Shown here one piece after another: positions 53,497 to 63,390 of a stretch of DNA of 64,000 bases; the stretch's first letter is position 1, and the number at the start of each line of letters is the position of its first letter. The notes beneath the pieces were generated by a model. It did not search any database. It was not told where the DNA came from and saw nothing but the letters and a program-made list of their open reading frames with translations. Source of the DNA: Marivirga sericea (lineage in GTDB: Bacteria > Bacteroidota > Bacteroidia > Cytophagales > Cyclobacteriaceae); contig NZ_FXAW01000002.1 in the NCBI RefSeq assembly GCF_900177665.1, positions 1 to 64,000 of the forward strand, in the 5' to 3' direction. The translations under genes and the position numbers were made by a program.

Positions 53497-56022
53497 ATGC
53501 AAAATTTAAATTGGTTATTGAAAATGGCTTGGCGTGACAGTCGCAGAAATCGCTCGCGTTTAATTCTATTTATGAGCAGCATTGTACTCGGTATAGCAGC
53601 TCTAGTTGCCATCAATTCCTTTGGCGATAATCTTACTCAACAAATTAACTCAGAAGCAAAAGAACTTCTGGGTGCAGATGTAGAACTGGAAAGTAGAAGT
53701 CCCTTCCCAGATTCGCTCTATCAATTTCTGCAGGACGAAAACTTACAGCTTTCGGAAGAGAGAGCTTTTGCAAGTATGGTTTATTTTCCTAAAAATGGAG
53801 GAACACGTTTGATCAATGTACGAGCGGTGGAAGCTAACTATCCTTTTTACGGAGCTATAGAAACCACACCAATATCCTCGGCTAAAACTTATAATAAAAA
53901 TCAGGACGCATTGGTGGACCAGTCTTTAATGCTGCAATTTAACATCAGTCCTGATGACTCTGTTAGAATTGGGACGACCATCTTCTCAATAGCTGGCGAA
54001 ATCAATAAAACACCAGGGCAATCCGCTATCACGACAACGGTTGCTCCACCCGTTTTTATACCTTTCTCCAAATTAGAAGGAACGGGCTTGATGCAAAGGG
54101 GAAGCAGAATCAACTATAAATTATATATCAAATTTCCCGATGGAATCGATGATCAAAAATATTTTAATGAGGTTTTAAAACCGAGATTAGAAAAAGAAGA
54201 AATCCGGTTCGATGATGTGGAGGAGCGAAAGGAGGAATTAGGTGATGCTTATTCCGATTTAACTGGATTTCTAAATTTAACAGCTTTTATAGCACTTCTT
54301 TTAGGTTGTATTGGAGTGGCAAGCTCGGTGCAGGTTTATGTGAAAGAGAAGGTGAAGTCTGTTGCTATTCTTCGTTGTTTGGGAGCCTCTTCTTTACAGG
54401 GTATGTATATTTTTCTTATACAAATTTCTATTATTGGTTTTATTGGATCTATAATAGGTGCTGCGATTGGTAGCAGTATTCAGTATTTCTTACCACAACT
54501 ATTTGCTGATTTTCTGCCTTTTGAAATAGAACTAAGTTTTAGCTTACCGTCATTCTTTCAAGGGATTCTTATTGGCTTATTAGCTTCTGTCTTATTTGCC
54601 TTGGTACCGCTTCTGCAAATCCGCAAAGTTTCTCCATTAAATGTGCTGAGAAGTTTGGGTTGGGGAAAGACATCTAAGGCAAGCCGGTTTGTCTATGTAC
54701 TAGTTGTTCTTTTTGTATTTGGGTTTTCCTATTTACAACTCGATTCGCTGAAGGAAGCAGCTGTTTTCACAGTTTCCTTATTGGGAGCAGCCTTAATTTT
54801 AATGGGAGTGAGTAGGTTAATCATTTGGGCCGTCAGAAGGTTTTTTCCAAACAATGCACCTTTTGCAACCCGTCAAGGCTTAGCTAATTTATACAGGCCA
54901 AATAATCAGACTTTGATATTGGTGGTGACCATTGGCTTGGGCACTGCCCTTATTACCACGCTCATGCTAAGTCAAGATCTTCTATTAGATAAGGTCAAAT
55001 TAAGTAGCAGTGAAAATCAACCGAATATGGTCCTCTTTGATATTCAGAGTGACCAAGTAGAAGAAGTAGTAGAAATAACGGAAAGAGATAGTTTACCTGT
55101 TATTTCTGAGGTGCCCATTGTTACCATGAAATTGCACAGTTTGAAAGGGGAGTTTGTTGATGCAATCAAAGAAGACACCACGGCAGGAGTTCGAAATTGG
55201 GTGCTGAGGCGGGAATATAGAGTGACTTACCGAGATGAGCTCATTGATTCAGAAACCATTCTGGAAGGAGAATGGGATGGGCGAGTAGAGTCTGCAACTG
55301 ATTCTATCTTTATTTCGCTTGATCAAGGACTAGCAGAAGACATGAAAGTTGGATTAGGAGACCCGTTAACCTTCAATGTGCAAGGAGCTTTAATTCAATG
55401 TTATGTAGGAAGCATCAGAGAGATTGATTGGCAACGGGTGCAAACCAATTTCTTAGTGGTTTTTCCCGAAGGTGTTTTAGAAGAAGCTCCTAAATTCCAC
55501 GTGTTGCTAACTAGATATGAAAAAGTAGAGAAATCCGCTCAATATCAGCAAAAAGTGGTGAGCAAATTCCCGAATATTTCCATCATCGATTTAGATTTAA
55601 TTTTGAAAACCGTGGATGAGGTATTGGGAAAAATTTCTTTTGTGATTCAGTTTATGGCCTTTTTTAGCATCATCACGGGCGTAATTGTATTGATTGGAGC
55701 AGTAAATATCAGTAAATTCCAAAGAATGCAAGAAGCCGTGCTATTAAGAACAATAGGGGCAAGCAGAAAACAGATAGTGCGCATCAATTTTATGGAATAT
55801 TTCTTTTTAGGAAGTATTGCGAGTTTAACAGGTATTATTATAGCTATTTTATCCGCCTGGGGATTGGCTTACTTTAGTTTTGAAACCGTTTTTGTTCCTA
55901 ATCTGTGGGCTGTGTTAATCACCTATATTGCTATTACAGGACTAACCGTTTTCATTGGTTTAACGAATAGCCGATCTGTAGTGAATAAGCCTCCTTTAGA
56001 GATATTAAGGAAAGAAGTGTAG
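53497..56022 (+). CDS. ABC transporter permease, FtsX/MacB-like (YbbP type)
   Basis: An 841-residue permease with two FtsX domains. Helix 1 (LILFMSSIVLGIAALVAINSF) and a large periplasmic domain come first, then three helices near 260-400, then a further helix pair, a second periplasmic domain and three C-terminal helices. This two-module order (about ten helices) is that of YbbP rather than of MacB. It is encoded 10 bases after its ATPase. The substrate is not determined. Confidence 0.92.
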   Translation: MQNLNWLLKMAWRDSRRNRSRLILFMSSIVLGIAALVAINSFGDNLTQQINSEAKELLGADVELESRSPFPDSLYQFLQDENLQLSEERAFASMVYFPKNGGTRLINVRAVEANYPFYGAIETTPISSAKTYNKNQDALVDQSLMLQFNISPDDSVRIGTTIFSIAGEINKTPGQSAITTTVAPPVFIPFSKLEGTGLMQRGSRINYKLYIKFPDGIDDQKYFNEVLKPRLEKEEIRFDDVEERKEELGDAYSDLTGFLNLTAFIALLLGCIGVASSVQVYVKEKVKSVAILRCLGASSLQGMYIFLIQISIIGFIGSIIGAAIGSSIQYFLPQLFADFLPFEIELSFSLPSFFQGILIGLLASVLFALVPLLQIRKVSPLNVLRSLGWGKTSKASRFVYVLVVLFVFGFSYLQLDSLKEAAVFTVSLLGAALILMGVSRLIIWAVRRFFPNNAPFATRQGLANLYRPNNQTLILVVTIGLGTALITTLMLSQDLLLDKVKLSSSENQPNMVLFDIQSDQVEEVVEITERDSLPVISEVPIVTMKLHSLKGEFVDAIKEDTTAGVRNWVLRREYRVTYRDELIDSETILEGEWDGRVESATDSIFISLDQGLAEDMKVGLGDPLTFNVQGALIQCYVGSIREIDWQRVQTNFLVVFPEGVLEEAPKFHVLLTRYEKVEKSAQYQQKVVSKFPNISIIDLDLILKTVDEVLGKISFVIQFMAFFSIITGVIVLIGAVNISKFQRMQEAVLLRTIGASRKQIVRINFMEYFFLGSIASLTGIIIAILSAWGLAYFSFETVFVPNLWAVLITYIAITGLTVFIGLTNSRSVVNKPPLEILRKEV

Positions 56023-56114
56023 TTAACTTTAAGCAGATGAGCTTATAACATTTGACCCGACTGAAAATTTAGTAAGAGAAGTAGGTTTTCAGATTGCTTC
56101 AAAATTAGAAGTTC

Positions 56115-56122
56115 TACATTTG
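56115..56122 (+). promoter_or_regulatory. -7 box of the OMP gene
   Basis: TACATTTG, with ATTG at 56093-56096 (18 bases away) as a poor -33. It lies 53 bases before the ATG. Confidence 0.45.
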
Positions 56123-56175
56123 TTTATGTATCATTGGGTTTGATAAAAATCAAAAAGATTTTTTAGAAGATTTAA

Positions 56176-56850
56176 ATGAAAATTATGAAGAATTTAGTAA
56201 AAGGATTTTTAGTGATTACCCTATTTTGTTTTAGTGCTAATTTATTTGGCCAAGAGTTTGGCTTAACGGCTGGATTGAACATGTCCAATGCTTTAATTAA
56301 AGATAATGACCAAACCTATAGTGAAAATTTCGATAGCAGGTTAGGGTTTCATGTGGGAGCAACAGCAGAAATGCCCTTGACAGACATGTTTTCTTTTCAA
56401 ACTGGTTTATTACTTTCCACCAAAGGCTACCGTTCAAGCGAAGAGTTTTCCGGCTTTGGTATTACGGTGACGGCTGAAAGTAATTTAGATTTATTATACC
56501 TTGAAATTCCTTTAACTGGAAAAGCTACCTTTGATGTAGGTGGGGCACAGCTTTATGGTATTTTTGGCCCTTCTGTAGGAATTGGGCTTAGTGGAACCCT
56601 AAAAAGCGAGGCAGTTTCAGGAGGAAGTACTGTTACTGAAGAAGAACCTATTGTATGGGGTTCCAATGAGGACTCAGATGACTTTAGAAGGTTGGACTTA
56701 GGTTTATTGTTTGGAGCTGGAGTGGAGATACAAAGTATAGAAGTTGGAATAAATTACAATCTTGGTCTAGCCAATATCTTACCTTCTAATGCTAATGGCA
56801 GCAGATTTAGCAACAGAGTTTTGGCGATATCTGTAGGCTATAAATTCTAA
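56176..56850 (+). CDS. Small outer-membrane beta-barrel protein
   Basis: A 224-residue porin-like protein with a signal peptide (LVITLFCFSANLFGQ). It begins with GLTAGLNMSNALI, typical of PorT/OMP_b-brl barrels, followed by FQTGLLLSTKGY, LEIPLTGKATFDVG and a barrel end AISVGYKF. The ATG at 56176 gives MKIMKNLV; the next ATG, three codons later, is equally possible. Function unknown. Confidence 0.87.
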   Translation: MKIMKNLVKGFLVITLFCFSANLFGQEFGLTAGLNMSNALIKDNDQTYSENFDSRLGFHVGATAEMPLTDMFSFQTGLLLSTKGYRSSEEFSGFGITVTAESNLDLLYLEIPLTGKATFDVGGAQLYGIFGPSVGIGLSGTLKSEAVSGGSTVTEEEPIVWGSNEDSDDFRRLDLGLLFGAGVEIQSIEVGINYNLGLANILPSNANGSRFSNRVLAISVGYKF

Positions 56851-56877
56851 AAGAGAATTTTCACAGAACGTTAAGTT

Positions 56878-56902
56878 GGTACGTGCATTTAGCACGTGCC
56901 CT
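56878..56902 (+). terminator. Terminator after the OMP gene
   Basis: GGTACGTGC/GCACGTGCC hairpin with a 5-base loop, then CTTTACT, so only a weak T-run. Confidence 0.45.
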
Positions 56903-57057
56903 TTACTATTCCAGTCTAATCCTGAAATTGCTTTGCTTATTTAGAGCTCACTATTTTGTATCGAGAATAGCTGGCTTAGGATATTTATCTTTTTGCTCAA
57001 GTAAAAAGGAGAGTAGAAATTGAAAAAATAAAACTGAACATAAGCTTGTAGCATCAT

Positions 57058-58476
57058 CTATGAAAGCAAATCATTTGCACTTTTCTGTATTAACCCCCAA
57101 GCCCTTTCCAAATGTCCTTTAGTCAATTCAGGATGTCCACCTACCAATCTCAAAGTATATTTTCCATTCAGTTTAGTATGGGTGATAAATATCTTTCCTG
57201 TTCCATTGATATTTTTCAGAAGTCGCTCATTGAATTGATTAAGCTCTTGTTCATTCATCTTCCCATTATTAAACCGGAAGCATAAAAGGTTAACCGGTAC
57301 TGGAGCTAACATTTCAAAATCAGCTGACGTTTTTATTTCAGTTTCTAACTCCTGCGCCCATTTAATATGCTGATCAATAATTGACCTCAACTTTTCAGCT
57401 CCAAACTCTCTAAGGACAAACCATAACTTTAATGCTCTAAACCTTCGACCGAGTTGAATATGCCAATCTCTGTAGTTATTTACTTCCTCATCGGCATCTG
57501 TTTTGAGGTATTCAGGGGTAATGCTATACGTCTGTTTTAATAAGTCAGGATCCTTGATAAAGTAAAGGCTGCAATCAAAATTCACAAACATCCATTTATG
57601 CGGATTGAATACCATGCTGTCTGCCATTTCAAGTCCTTTACTCATCCATCTGTGCTCTGGGCAAATCAAGGCTGCCCCAGAGTAGGCTGCATCGATATGA
57701 AACCAAATGTGATGTTTTTTAGCGATCTCACCAATTTTCTCAAGAGGATCAACAGCTGTAGTGCCGGTGGTTCCTAATGCTCCAAGCACGAAAAGTGGCT
57801 CATAACCTGAGTCAATATCTTTCTGGATTCTTTCTTCTAACTTTTCAGGTATCATGGCAAAGTTCTGATCAACTGGGATTTTTACAAGGTTTTGAGATCC
57901 GAAACCTGCAATTTTAACATTTTTATCAATGGAACTATGTGCCTGTTCCGATGCATAAACCCTATACTTTGGCATTCTGAAAAAGCCTTTATCATTGATT
58001 TGAAAGTTGCTGGCTTTTTCCCTAGCGGTAATTAGGGCATTGAATGTTCCGGTGGAGGCAGTATCTTGAATAGAGCCTGTCCACTCTTTTGAAAGGCCTA
58101 GCAATTCACGCATCCATTCCATCATGCGATCTTCCAATTCAGTAGCGGCAGGGGAAGTTAGCCATACCATTCCTTGAGTACCCAGAACAGACATCAGCAT
58201 TTCTCCTAATATGGAGGGCTTACTTTTAGAGGCAGGGAAGTAGGCCAAGAAGTTTGGACTTTCCCAGTGGGTAATGCCAGGCATTATTTTGTCTTCAAAA
58301 TCTTTAAAGATAGCAGTGAAATCTTCAGGATTATCTGGAAATTCCAGAGGGAGTTTAGCTTTTATATCACCGGGTTTTGAATTTGATAATACGGGGTACT
58401 GTTCTACATTTTCTAAATAATCGGCCATCCAATCAACCATGGAATGAGCATGCTTTCTAAATTCTTCTATATCCAT
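57058..58476 (-). CDS. Group II pyridoxal-phosphate decarboxylase
   Basis: A 472-residue decarboxylase of the aromatic-L-amino-acid/glutamate family. The PLP lysine is in FNPHKWMF, the cofactor-stacking His in EQAHSSIDK, and the Asp that binds the pyridine nitrogen in WFHIDAAYSGA. The N-terminal segment (HAHSMVDWMADYLENVEQYP-like) matches aromatic decarboxylases. The ATG at 58476 is used; a TTG before it is not needed. The exact amino acid is not decided. Confidence 0.92.
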   Translation of the reverse strand: MDIEEFRKHAHSMVDWMADYLENVEQYPVLSNSKPGDIKAKLPLEFPDNPEDFTAIFKDFEDKIMPGITHWESPNFLAYFPASKSKPSILGEMLMSVLGTQGMVWLTSPAATELEDRMMEWMRELLGLSKEWTGSIQDTASTGTFNALITAREKASNFQINDKGFFRMPKYRVYASEQAHSSIDKNVKIAGFGSQNLVKIPVDQNFAMIPEKLEERIQKDIDSGYEPLFVLGALGTTGTTAVDPLEKIGEIAKKHHIWFHIDAAYSGAALICPEHRWMSKGLEMADSMVFNPHKWMFVNFDCSLYFIKDPDLLKQTYSITPEYLKTDADEEVNNYRDWHIQLGRRFRALKLWFVLREFGAEKLRSIIDQHIKWAQELETEIKTSADFEMLAPVPVNLLCFRFNNGKMNEQELNQFNERLLKNINGTGKIFITHTKLNGKYTLRLVGGHPELTKGHLERAWGLIQKSANDLLS

Positions 58477-58552
58477 CAAATACTTAATTGAACCTTCAGT
58501 TCAAAGATAAGCTTTAATTCTTGACGGAATAATTTATAGGAGATATAAACAA

Positions 58553-58588
58553 AAAAGTCTCACTAAAACTAGGCTTAGTGAGACTTTT
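58553..58588. terminator. Terminator after rpmE
   Basis: 14-bp arms AAAAGTCTCACTAA/TTAGTGAGACTTTT with an 8-base loop, serving the minus-strand rpmE gene. Confidence 0.85.
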
Positions 58589-58610
58589 GTAAAAAAGTGA
58601 TAATATAAAA

Positions 58611-58859
58611 TTATTTCTTCTTTTTGTATTTTTGGTTGAACTTCTCCACACGACCTGCAGTATCCAAGAAGATTTTCTTTCCTGTATAAAAAGGGTGGGA
58701 AGCTGAACTAACTTCTATTTTAACTACCGGATATTCTTTCCCATCTTCCATTTTGATGGTTTCACCTGAGGACATTGTAGACCTCGTTAAGAATTTCACG
58801 TCTGCTTGAGTATCCCAGAAAACAACTTCTTTATATTCCGGATGCGTATCTTTTTTCAT
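58611..58859 (-). CDS. rpmE2: Ribosomal protein bL31, type B
   Basis: An 82-residue large-subunit protein. It has the family start ([17 protein letters not shown]-like) and [20 protein letters not shown]. No cysteine is present, so it is the zinc-free type B. Many bacteria express type B when zinc is scarce, but here no second copy is visible in the window, and it may be the only one. Confidence 0.95.
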   Translation of the reverse strand: MKKDTHPEYKEVVFWDTQADVKFLTRSTMSSGETIKMEDGKEYPVVKIEVSSASHPFYTGKKIFLDTAGRVEKFNQKYKKKK

Positions 58860-58910
58860 AACTAATTAAATTAAATTATTGATTTCCAACCAATTCTTTT
58901 AAAAGGATTG

Positions 58911-58942
58911 CAAAAATAAGGTAAGCTTTTGTTCTTTCCAAG
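58911..58942 (-). promoter_or_regulatory. Promoter of rpmE
   Basis: On the minus strand CTTG (58939-58942), 20 bases, TATTTTTG (58911-58918); only one base differs from the -33 TTTG. Confidence 0.55.
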
Positions 58943-59001
58943 CCTCTTCTTATTTATCCGTGATAATTTTTAGTTAAATTGCAGACGTTAATGTATGCAA
59001 T

Positions 59002-60714
59002 ATGAGATTATTATTTACTTTCCTATTCGGTTTATGTACTTTTGCCGCTTTTTCTCAGGCTGTGAATGCTCCCTTGAATAGAGATTACTATCATCTTTTG
59101 GAAAGATTAGAAGTGCGGAATGGGAAGTTTTCAAACAGTTTTCACGCTTCTATGAAGCCATTTAATAGAAAAGAAATTGCTAAGTTTTTAGATAGTTTAG
59201 ATGCTGATAATCTGAATAGGAAAGATAAATTCAATTATAACTACCTGAAAAATGACAATTGGGAATGGGTCGATAGTGCCGATTATAAAAATGAAAGAGG
59301 TGTTTTCGGCCATATTTATAAAACTAAGCCCGACTTTTTAAATGTGCATGAGAATGAATTTGATTTACATGTGAATCCTGTTTTGGCTCTTTCTTTGGGT
59401 CAGGAGTCTATGAGCGATAATAGACTGTATACTAATACTCGTGGACTAGAAGTCAGAGGACTCATCAATAATAAGCTTGGTTTCTACACTTTCGTTGGTG
59501 AAAATCAGGTGGTTTTTGCAAACCATGTAAGCAATTATATTGAGGAGTACAATGCGGTTCCAAATGAGGGTTTTTGGAAACCTTATGGTGATAATAATGA
59601 AGGGGTAGATTTCTTTACTGCCAGAGGATACATTTCCTTTCAAGCCACTAAGAATATTAACTTGCAGTTTGGTCATGATAGGTTTTTTATCGGAAACGGT
59701 GAGCGATCGCTTATTTTAAGTGACTTTGCTACGGGCTATTTGTTTCTCAAAGCTGAAACTAATATATGGAAGTTGAATTATACTAATCTCTTTGGATTGC
59801 AAACTGCTGATGTTGTTTTAAGGGGTAATCAATTATCCGGGACACAAAATCAATACCCAAGAAAATTCTTATCTCTTCACCACTTAAGTTATAATATCAC
59901 GGACAATATTAACATAGGAATTTTTGAAGCTATTATGTCTGGTGATTCTTCCGTGGCTCAAAACCCAATAGATCCGGTTTATTTTAATCCCATTATTTTT
60001 TACCGTGCCTTAGAACAGCAAGATGGCAGTTCTGGAAATGCATTGGTAGGGATGGATTTTAGAGCTTTACTCTTGAAAAGATTTAGTCTTTATGGACAGT
60101 TGGTACTAGATGAGTTTTTGATTGATAATCTAAGGCAAGGTGGCTGGTGGGCCAATAAATGGGCAGTGCAAACTGGTTTAAAGTATTTTAATGCCTTCGA
60201 AATCCCAAATTTGGACTTGCAAGCAGAATATAATGTTGCTCGTCCTTTTATGTATGCTCACGACTCAAATTTTACCAATTATGCGAATTATAAGCAACCA
60301 TTGGCACATCCACTAGGAGCAAACTTTGAAGAATGGGTAGCTACTTTACGTTATCAGATCACGCCAAGAATACACTTCCAAGCTAAAGCTGTAATGGCAG
60401 AATTTGGTACAGATACCACCCAGAACAATCATTTTGGAGGAGATGTTTTTAAGCCAAATAATAACCGTTACAGTCATATTAACCCTGACACTGGAAGCAG
60501 ATGGCAGTTTGGTCATACTATAGGACAGGGGGAAAGCAATCAATTAAGGTTGATAAAAATGACCTTAAGCGTAATGCCTTATCATAATGTATTTGTGGAT
60601 TTGAATTACAGCATCCGAAATCAAAATAGCGAATTTGGGAATAATACTAGTGAAAATAATTTCTATGGGGTTGATTTACGCTGGAATATTCCAAAACGAG
60701 AGAACCTATTTTAA
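59002..60714 (+). CDS. Wzi-like outer-membrane barrel protein
   Basis: A 570-residue protein with a signal peptide (FLFGLCTFAAFSQ). After an N-terminal part with short helices (to about residue 110) the sequence is a series of beta strands typical of an 18-strand barrel of the Wzi/capsule-assembly type. The signature is LQFGHDRFFIGNGERSLIL, then YTNLFGLQT and QTGLKYFNAF. It ends GVDLRWNIP then a charged tail. In Flavobacterium a related protein (RemB) takes part in gliding. Either a polysaccharide or motility role is possible. Confidence 0.8.
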   Translation: MRLLFTFLFGLCTFAAFSQAVNAPLNRDYYHLLERLEVRNGKFSNSFHASMKPFNRKEIAKFLDSLDADNLNRKDKFNYNYLKNDNWEWVDSADYKNERGVFGHIYKTKPDFLNVHENEFDLHVNPVLALSLGQESMSDNRLYTNTRGLEVRGLINNKLGFYTFVGENQVVFANHVSNYIEEYNAVPNEGFWKPYGDNNEGVDFFTARGYISFQATKNINLQFGHDRFFIGNGERSLILSDFATGYLFLKAETNIWKLNYTNLFGLQTADVVLRGNQLSGTQNQYPRKFLSLHHLSYNITDNINIGIFEAIMSGDSSVAQNPIDPVYFNPIIFYRALEQQDGSSGNALVGMDFRALLLKRFSLYGQLVLDEFLIDNLRQGGWWANKWAVQTGLKYFNAFEIPNLDLQAEYNVARPFMYAHDSNFTNYANYKQPLAHPLGANFEEWVATLRYQITPRIHFQAKAVMAEFGTDTTQNNHFGGDVFKPNNNRYSHINPDTGSRWQFGHTIGQGESNQLRLIKMTLSVMPYHNVFVDLNYSIRNQNSEFGNNTSENNFYGVDLRWNIPKRENLF

Positions 60715-60752
60715 AAGCTTTATGGGTTCAATAAGAGGAAAAACGAGCTAAG

Positions 60753-60902
60753 TTACTTTTTGATTTCTGACTTTTTTGCCATATCGTAACCTTCTTTGAA
60801 TGCAATTACATATTTCTCTGTGTTCACTAAAAGATCAGTTACAATTACTGAGATTAAACCAATAAAAAGGCCAATAAGGTAATCTTTATTAATTTTTTTC
60901 AT
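60753..60902 (-). CDS. Small single-span membrane protein (49 aa)
   Basis: Short gene read directly. It opens KKINKDYLIG, has one hydrophobic helix (LIGLFIGLISVIVTDLLV), and ends with a charged tail (FKEGYDMAKKSEIKK). The pattern is that of real single-pass proteins, and the codons fit. It lies between the Wzi-like gene (convergent) and the CoA-transferase (same strand). No homologue is known to me. Confidence 0.6.
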   Translation of the reverse strand: MKKINKDYLIGLFIGLISVIVTDLLVNTEKYVIAFKEGYDMAKKSEIKK

Positions 60903-60954
60903 TTCCTATTTAAGGATGGTTCAAGTAACAAAACTATAAAAAATGCTGATAGTC

Positions 60955-60990
60955 AAAAAAATGTCTGACCACTTTAAAGTCAGACATTAA
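60955..60990 (-). terminator. Terminator after the CoA-transferase gene
   Basis: ATGTCTGAC (60961-60969)/GTCAGACAT (60979-60987) stem, T-run on the minus strand. Confidence 0.85.
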
Positions 60991-61023
60991 TATTTTTTAA
61001 GTTTTGGGAGATTTATTATTTAA

Positions 61024-62307
61024 CTATAAACTATTAAACCTTTCAAAAGCCGCTTTTTCTAGCTCTTCTCTTGCATCTGGATGTGCAATAGAAATCAAAG
61101 CTTTGGCTCTTTGTTTCAGGTTTTTACCATAAAGGTCAACCACTCCGTATTCGGTTACTACATAATGTACGTGTGCTCTGGTAGTAGTAACGCCTGCTCC
61201 TTCCTGTAAGAAAGGCACGATTTTACTCACTCCTTTTTTGGTCGCGGAAGGCATCGCAATAATCGCTTTCCCTCCTTCAGACAATGAAGCTCCTCTGATA
61301 AAATCCATTTGACCGCCTACACCCGAAAATTGCATTTTACCAATTGTATCGGCACAAACCTGGCCTGTTAAATCTATTTCAATTGCTGAATTAATAGCTG
61401 TTACTTTTGGGTTTCGTCTTATGATAGCCGTATCATTAGTATATGCTGCTTCTTTCATATGAACCAATGGATTATCGTCCATGAAGTCATAGAGTTTTTG
61501 TGATCCAACAGCAAAGCAGGTTACTAGCTTGCCTGTTTTCACTTCCTTCTTACTTCCGTTTATCACCCCGCTTTCTACAAGTGGTAGAATTCCATCAGAG
61601 AACATTTCGGTATGTATACCAAGGTTCTTATGATTTCCTAAATTTTGCAATGCAGCATTTGGTATAGCACCAATACCCATTTGAAGGGTAGCGCCATCTT
61701 CCACTAAGCCGGCAACATGAGCCCCTATTTTCTGCTCAATTTCAGAAGCTACTACTATATTATGTCCATGAATAGGTTCATTTGCCTCAATGGCAAAATC
61801 TACCTGACTAACGTGAATAATGCCATCTCCGTGTGTTCTTGGTACATTTGGGTTGACTTGGGCAATTACTAATTTAGCCGTTTGTATGGCGGGAATAGTT
61901 ACATCTACTGAGGTTCCTAAAGAGCAATATCCATGTTGGTCAGGAGTGGAAATCTGGATAAATGCCACATCTAGTGGTAAAATATTTCTTCTGAATAACC
62001 AATGTACTTCGCTCAAGAAAATTGGAATATAATCACCTCTTCCTTCTTGAATCGCTTTTCTAACGTTTCCACCTACAAATGCACTGTTAATTCTAAAAGA
62101 TTTATAAAAAGGCTCTTCTGTATAAGCAGCCCTTCCTTCTGTATGCAAATGCATGATTTCCACATTTTCCAATGATTGATATCTGTTGGATAGTGCGTCT
62201 ATCAAAGTTACAGGAGTCATGGCTGCACCTTGAATAAATACTCTGTCGCCTGATTTTACATGTGAAACTGCGTCTTCTGCAGTTACTATTTTTAATGAGT
62301 TATCCAT
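61024..62307 (-). CDS. Acetyl-CoA hydrolase/transferase (class I CoA-transferase)
   Basis: A 427-residue enzyme of the Cat1/4-hydroxybutyrate CoA-transferase family, which moves CoA between acids through an acyl-glutamyl intermediate. The likely catalytic glutamate is in IHTEMFSDGI. Other landmarks: GDRVFIQGAAMTPVTLIDAL at the start, GCSVQMGIGAIP-like (LQMGIGAIPNA), and the C-terminal VTEYGVVDLYGKN. Either short-chain acid hydrolysis or transfer is possible. The C-terminal part is complete. Own promoter and terminator. Confidence 0.92.
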   Translation of the reverse strand: MDNSLKIVTAEDAVSHVKSGDRVFIQGAAMTPVTLIDALSNRYQSLENVEIMHLHTEGRAAYTEEPFYKSFRINSAFVGGNVRKAIQEGRGDYIPIFLSEVHWLFRRNILPLDVAFIQISTPDQHGYCSLGTSVDVTIPAIQTAKLVIAQVNPNVPRTHGDGIIHVSQVDFAIEANEPIHGHNIVVASEIEQKIGAHVAGLVEDGATLQMGIGAIPNAALQNLGNHKNLGIHTEMFSDGILPLVESGVINGSKKEVKTGKLVTCFAVGSQKLYDFMDDNPLVHMKEAAYTNDTAIIRRNPKVTAINSAIEIDLTGQVCADTIGKMQFSGVGGQMDFIRGASLSEGGKAIIAMPSATKKGVSKIVPFLQEGAGVTTTRAHVHYVVTEYGVVDLYGKNLKQRAKALISIAHPDAREELEKAAFERFNSL

Positions 62308-62329
62308 TGTTCTTATTGTTTTGCGATTG

Positions 62330-62337
62330 CAAATTTA
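62330..62337 (-). promoter_or_regulatory. -7 box of the CoA-transferase gene
   Basis: TAAATTTG on the minus strand, 22 bases before the ATG at 62307. It matches TAnnTTTG; no -33 partner found. Confidence 0.45.
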
Positions 62338-62472
62338 CTAGCCTTAAGATAAAGATTATTGACCAATACCAAAGAAAAGGTTGATTAATGTCAGGGTTTC
62401 TGAGATTAAGGTAACGTTTTATTGAGAATAACAGTTTATTCCTATCTTAGCGGAATATTGGTATTGAACTAT

Positions 62473-62943
62473 ATGTCAAATAATTATTTAAATATAAGAA
62501 AAGGAATGCTATTTCCTTTTCAATTTCAATTGCTGGGCTATATACTTTTATTGACGGGACTTGCAGTGTTAGTTATTAATATTTTGGCTAGTGTAATTCT
62601 TGTTGTAATAGGCGGATTCATCGTCACAGCATATTCAGGAACTGAATTCAAAGAAGGGCACTTTAGAGCATACAATGCTTTCGGTTTTATGAAATTTGGA
62701 GAATGGCAGACACTTTCCAAAGTAGAAAAGCTTTTTATTAAGAAGGTGAATACAAGTCAAAAAATGTATGGCCGGGCCAATCAAAGTTCAATAATTAAAA
62801 GTATCAGATTTAAAGCTTTTTTAAAGTTTGAAAACGGCAATTCGATTCTCTTTTACGAAACTAAAAACTACAATAGACTGAAAGAGAAGGCAGAAAATAT
62901 GGCTAGGTACCTAAATCTAGAAATTGTTGATTATTCTAAGTAA
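62473..62943 (+). CDS. Unknown membrane protein (156 aa)
   Basis: The first ATG of the frame, 62473, is used; a TTG upstream at 62422 is rejected. Two hydrophobic helices near residues 15-55 (LLGYILLLTGLAVLVINIL, SVILVVIGGFIVTAYSG) are followed by a cytosolic or periplasmic beta-rich part (KEGHFRAYNAFGFMKFGEWQ, then FENGNSILFYETKNYNRLKE). This resembles small PH-like membrane proteins, but I do not recognise the family. Convergent with the following gene. Confidence 0.75.
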   Translation: MSNNYLNIRKGMLFPFQFQLLGYILLLTGLAVLVINILASVILVVIGGFIVTAYSGTEFKEGHFRAYNAFGFMKFGEWQTLSKVEKLFIKKVNTSQKMYGRANQSSIIKSIRFKAFLKFENGNSILFYETKNYNRLKEKAENMARYLNLEIVDYSK

Positions 62944-62979
62944 TGGACTATAGAGAGTCACTAAAATTTCAAGATTGAT

Positions 62980-63390
62980 TTACAATGATTTGGCTTCTTT
63001 ATTATCTTTATTTAATTCTTGTATCCAGTCATGAGCTTCTTCCATTTTTGAAACTATCTTGTAAGGAACCGGTTGATTTTGAAATGAAAAAATCATTTTT
63101 AAGACAGCCCTGATTGCTGTACTCGGGATTACGTATGCGGTACCTAAACAATAGTTTTGCATTAGTTTCCAATGTTGGTTTAACCAAGATGCCTGTTTTT
63201 TCTGATGAGATAATTTCGGAATTGTTGCTTTACTAGCATCAAAAATGATTGCTATAGTTTTGCGATCATCGTAACAGCTTTCCACTTCGTCCAAGTATAA
63301 TTGGAAATTCTCATCTGTGCTTTTTTCTCCCGTAAAACTAACGGTAACAATTGGCATTTGGGAAGAATCGATTTTTGCGTAGGGCTTCAT
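62980..63390 (-). CDS. SpoIIAA-like/STAS-type protein (136 aa)
   Basis: A small soluble protein with alternating strands and helices: IVTVSFTGEKSTDENFQLYL, then RKTIAIIFDASKA, a helical stretch with conserved-looking Trp residues (ASWLNQHWKLMQNY), CLGTAYVIPSTAIRAVLKMI, and a C-terminal helix (MEEAHDWIQELN). The order resembles the SpoIIAA-like/STAS-related fold of small regulators. Confidence in that fold is moderate, and the role is unknown. Confidence 0.65.
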   Translation of the reverse strand: MKPYAKIDSSQMPIVTVSFTGEKSTDENFQLYLDEVESCYDDRKTIAIIFDASKATIPKLSHQKKQASWLNQHWKLMQNYCLGTAYVIPSTAIRAVLKMIFSFQNQPVPYKIVSKMEEAHDWIQELNKDNKEAKSL

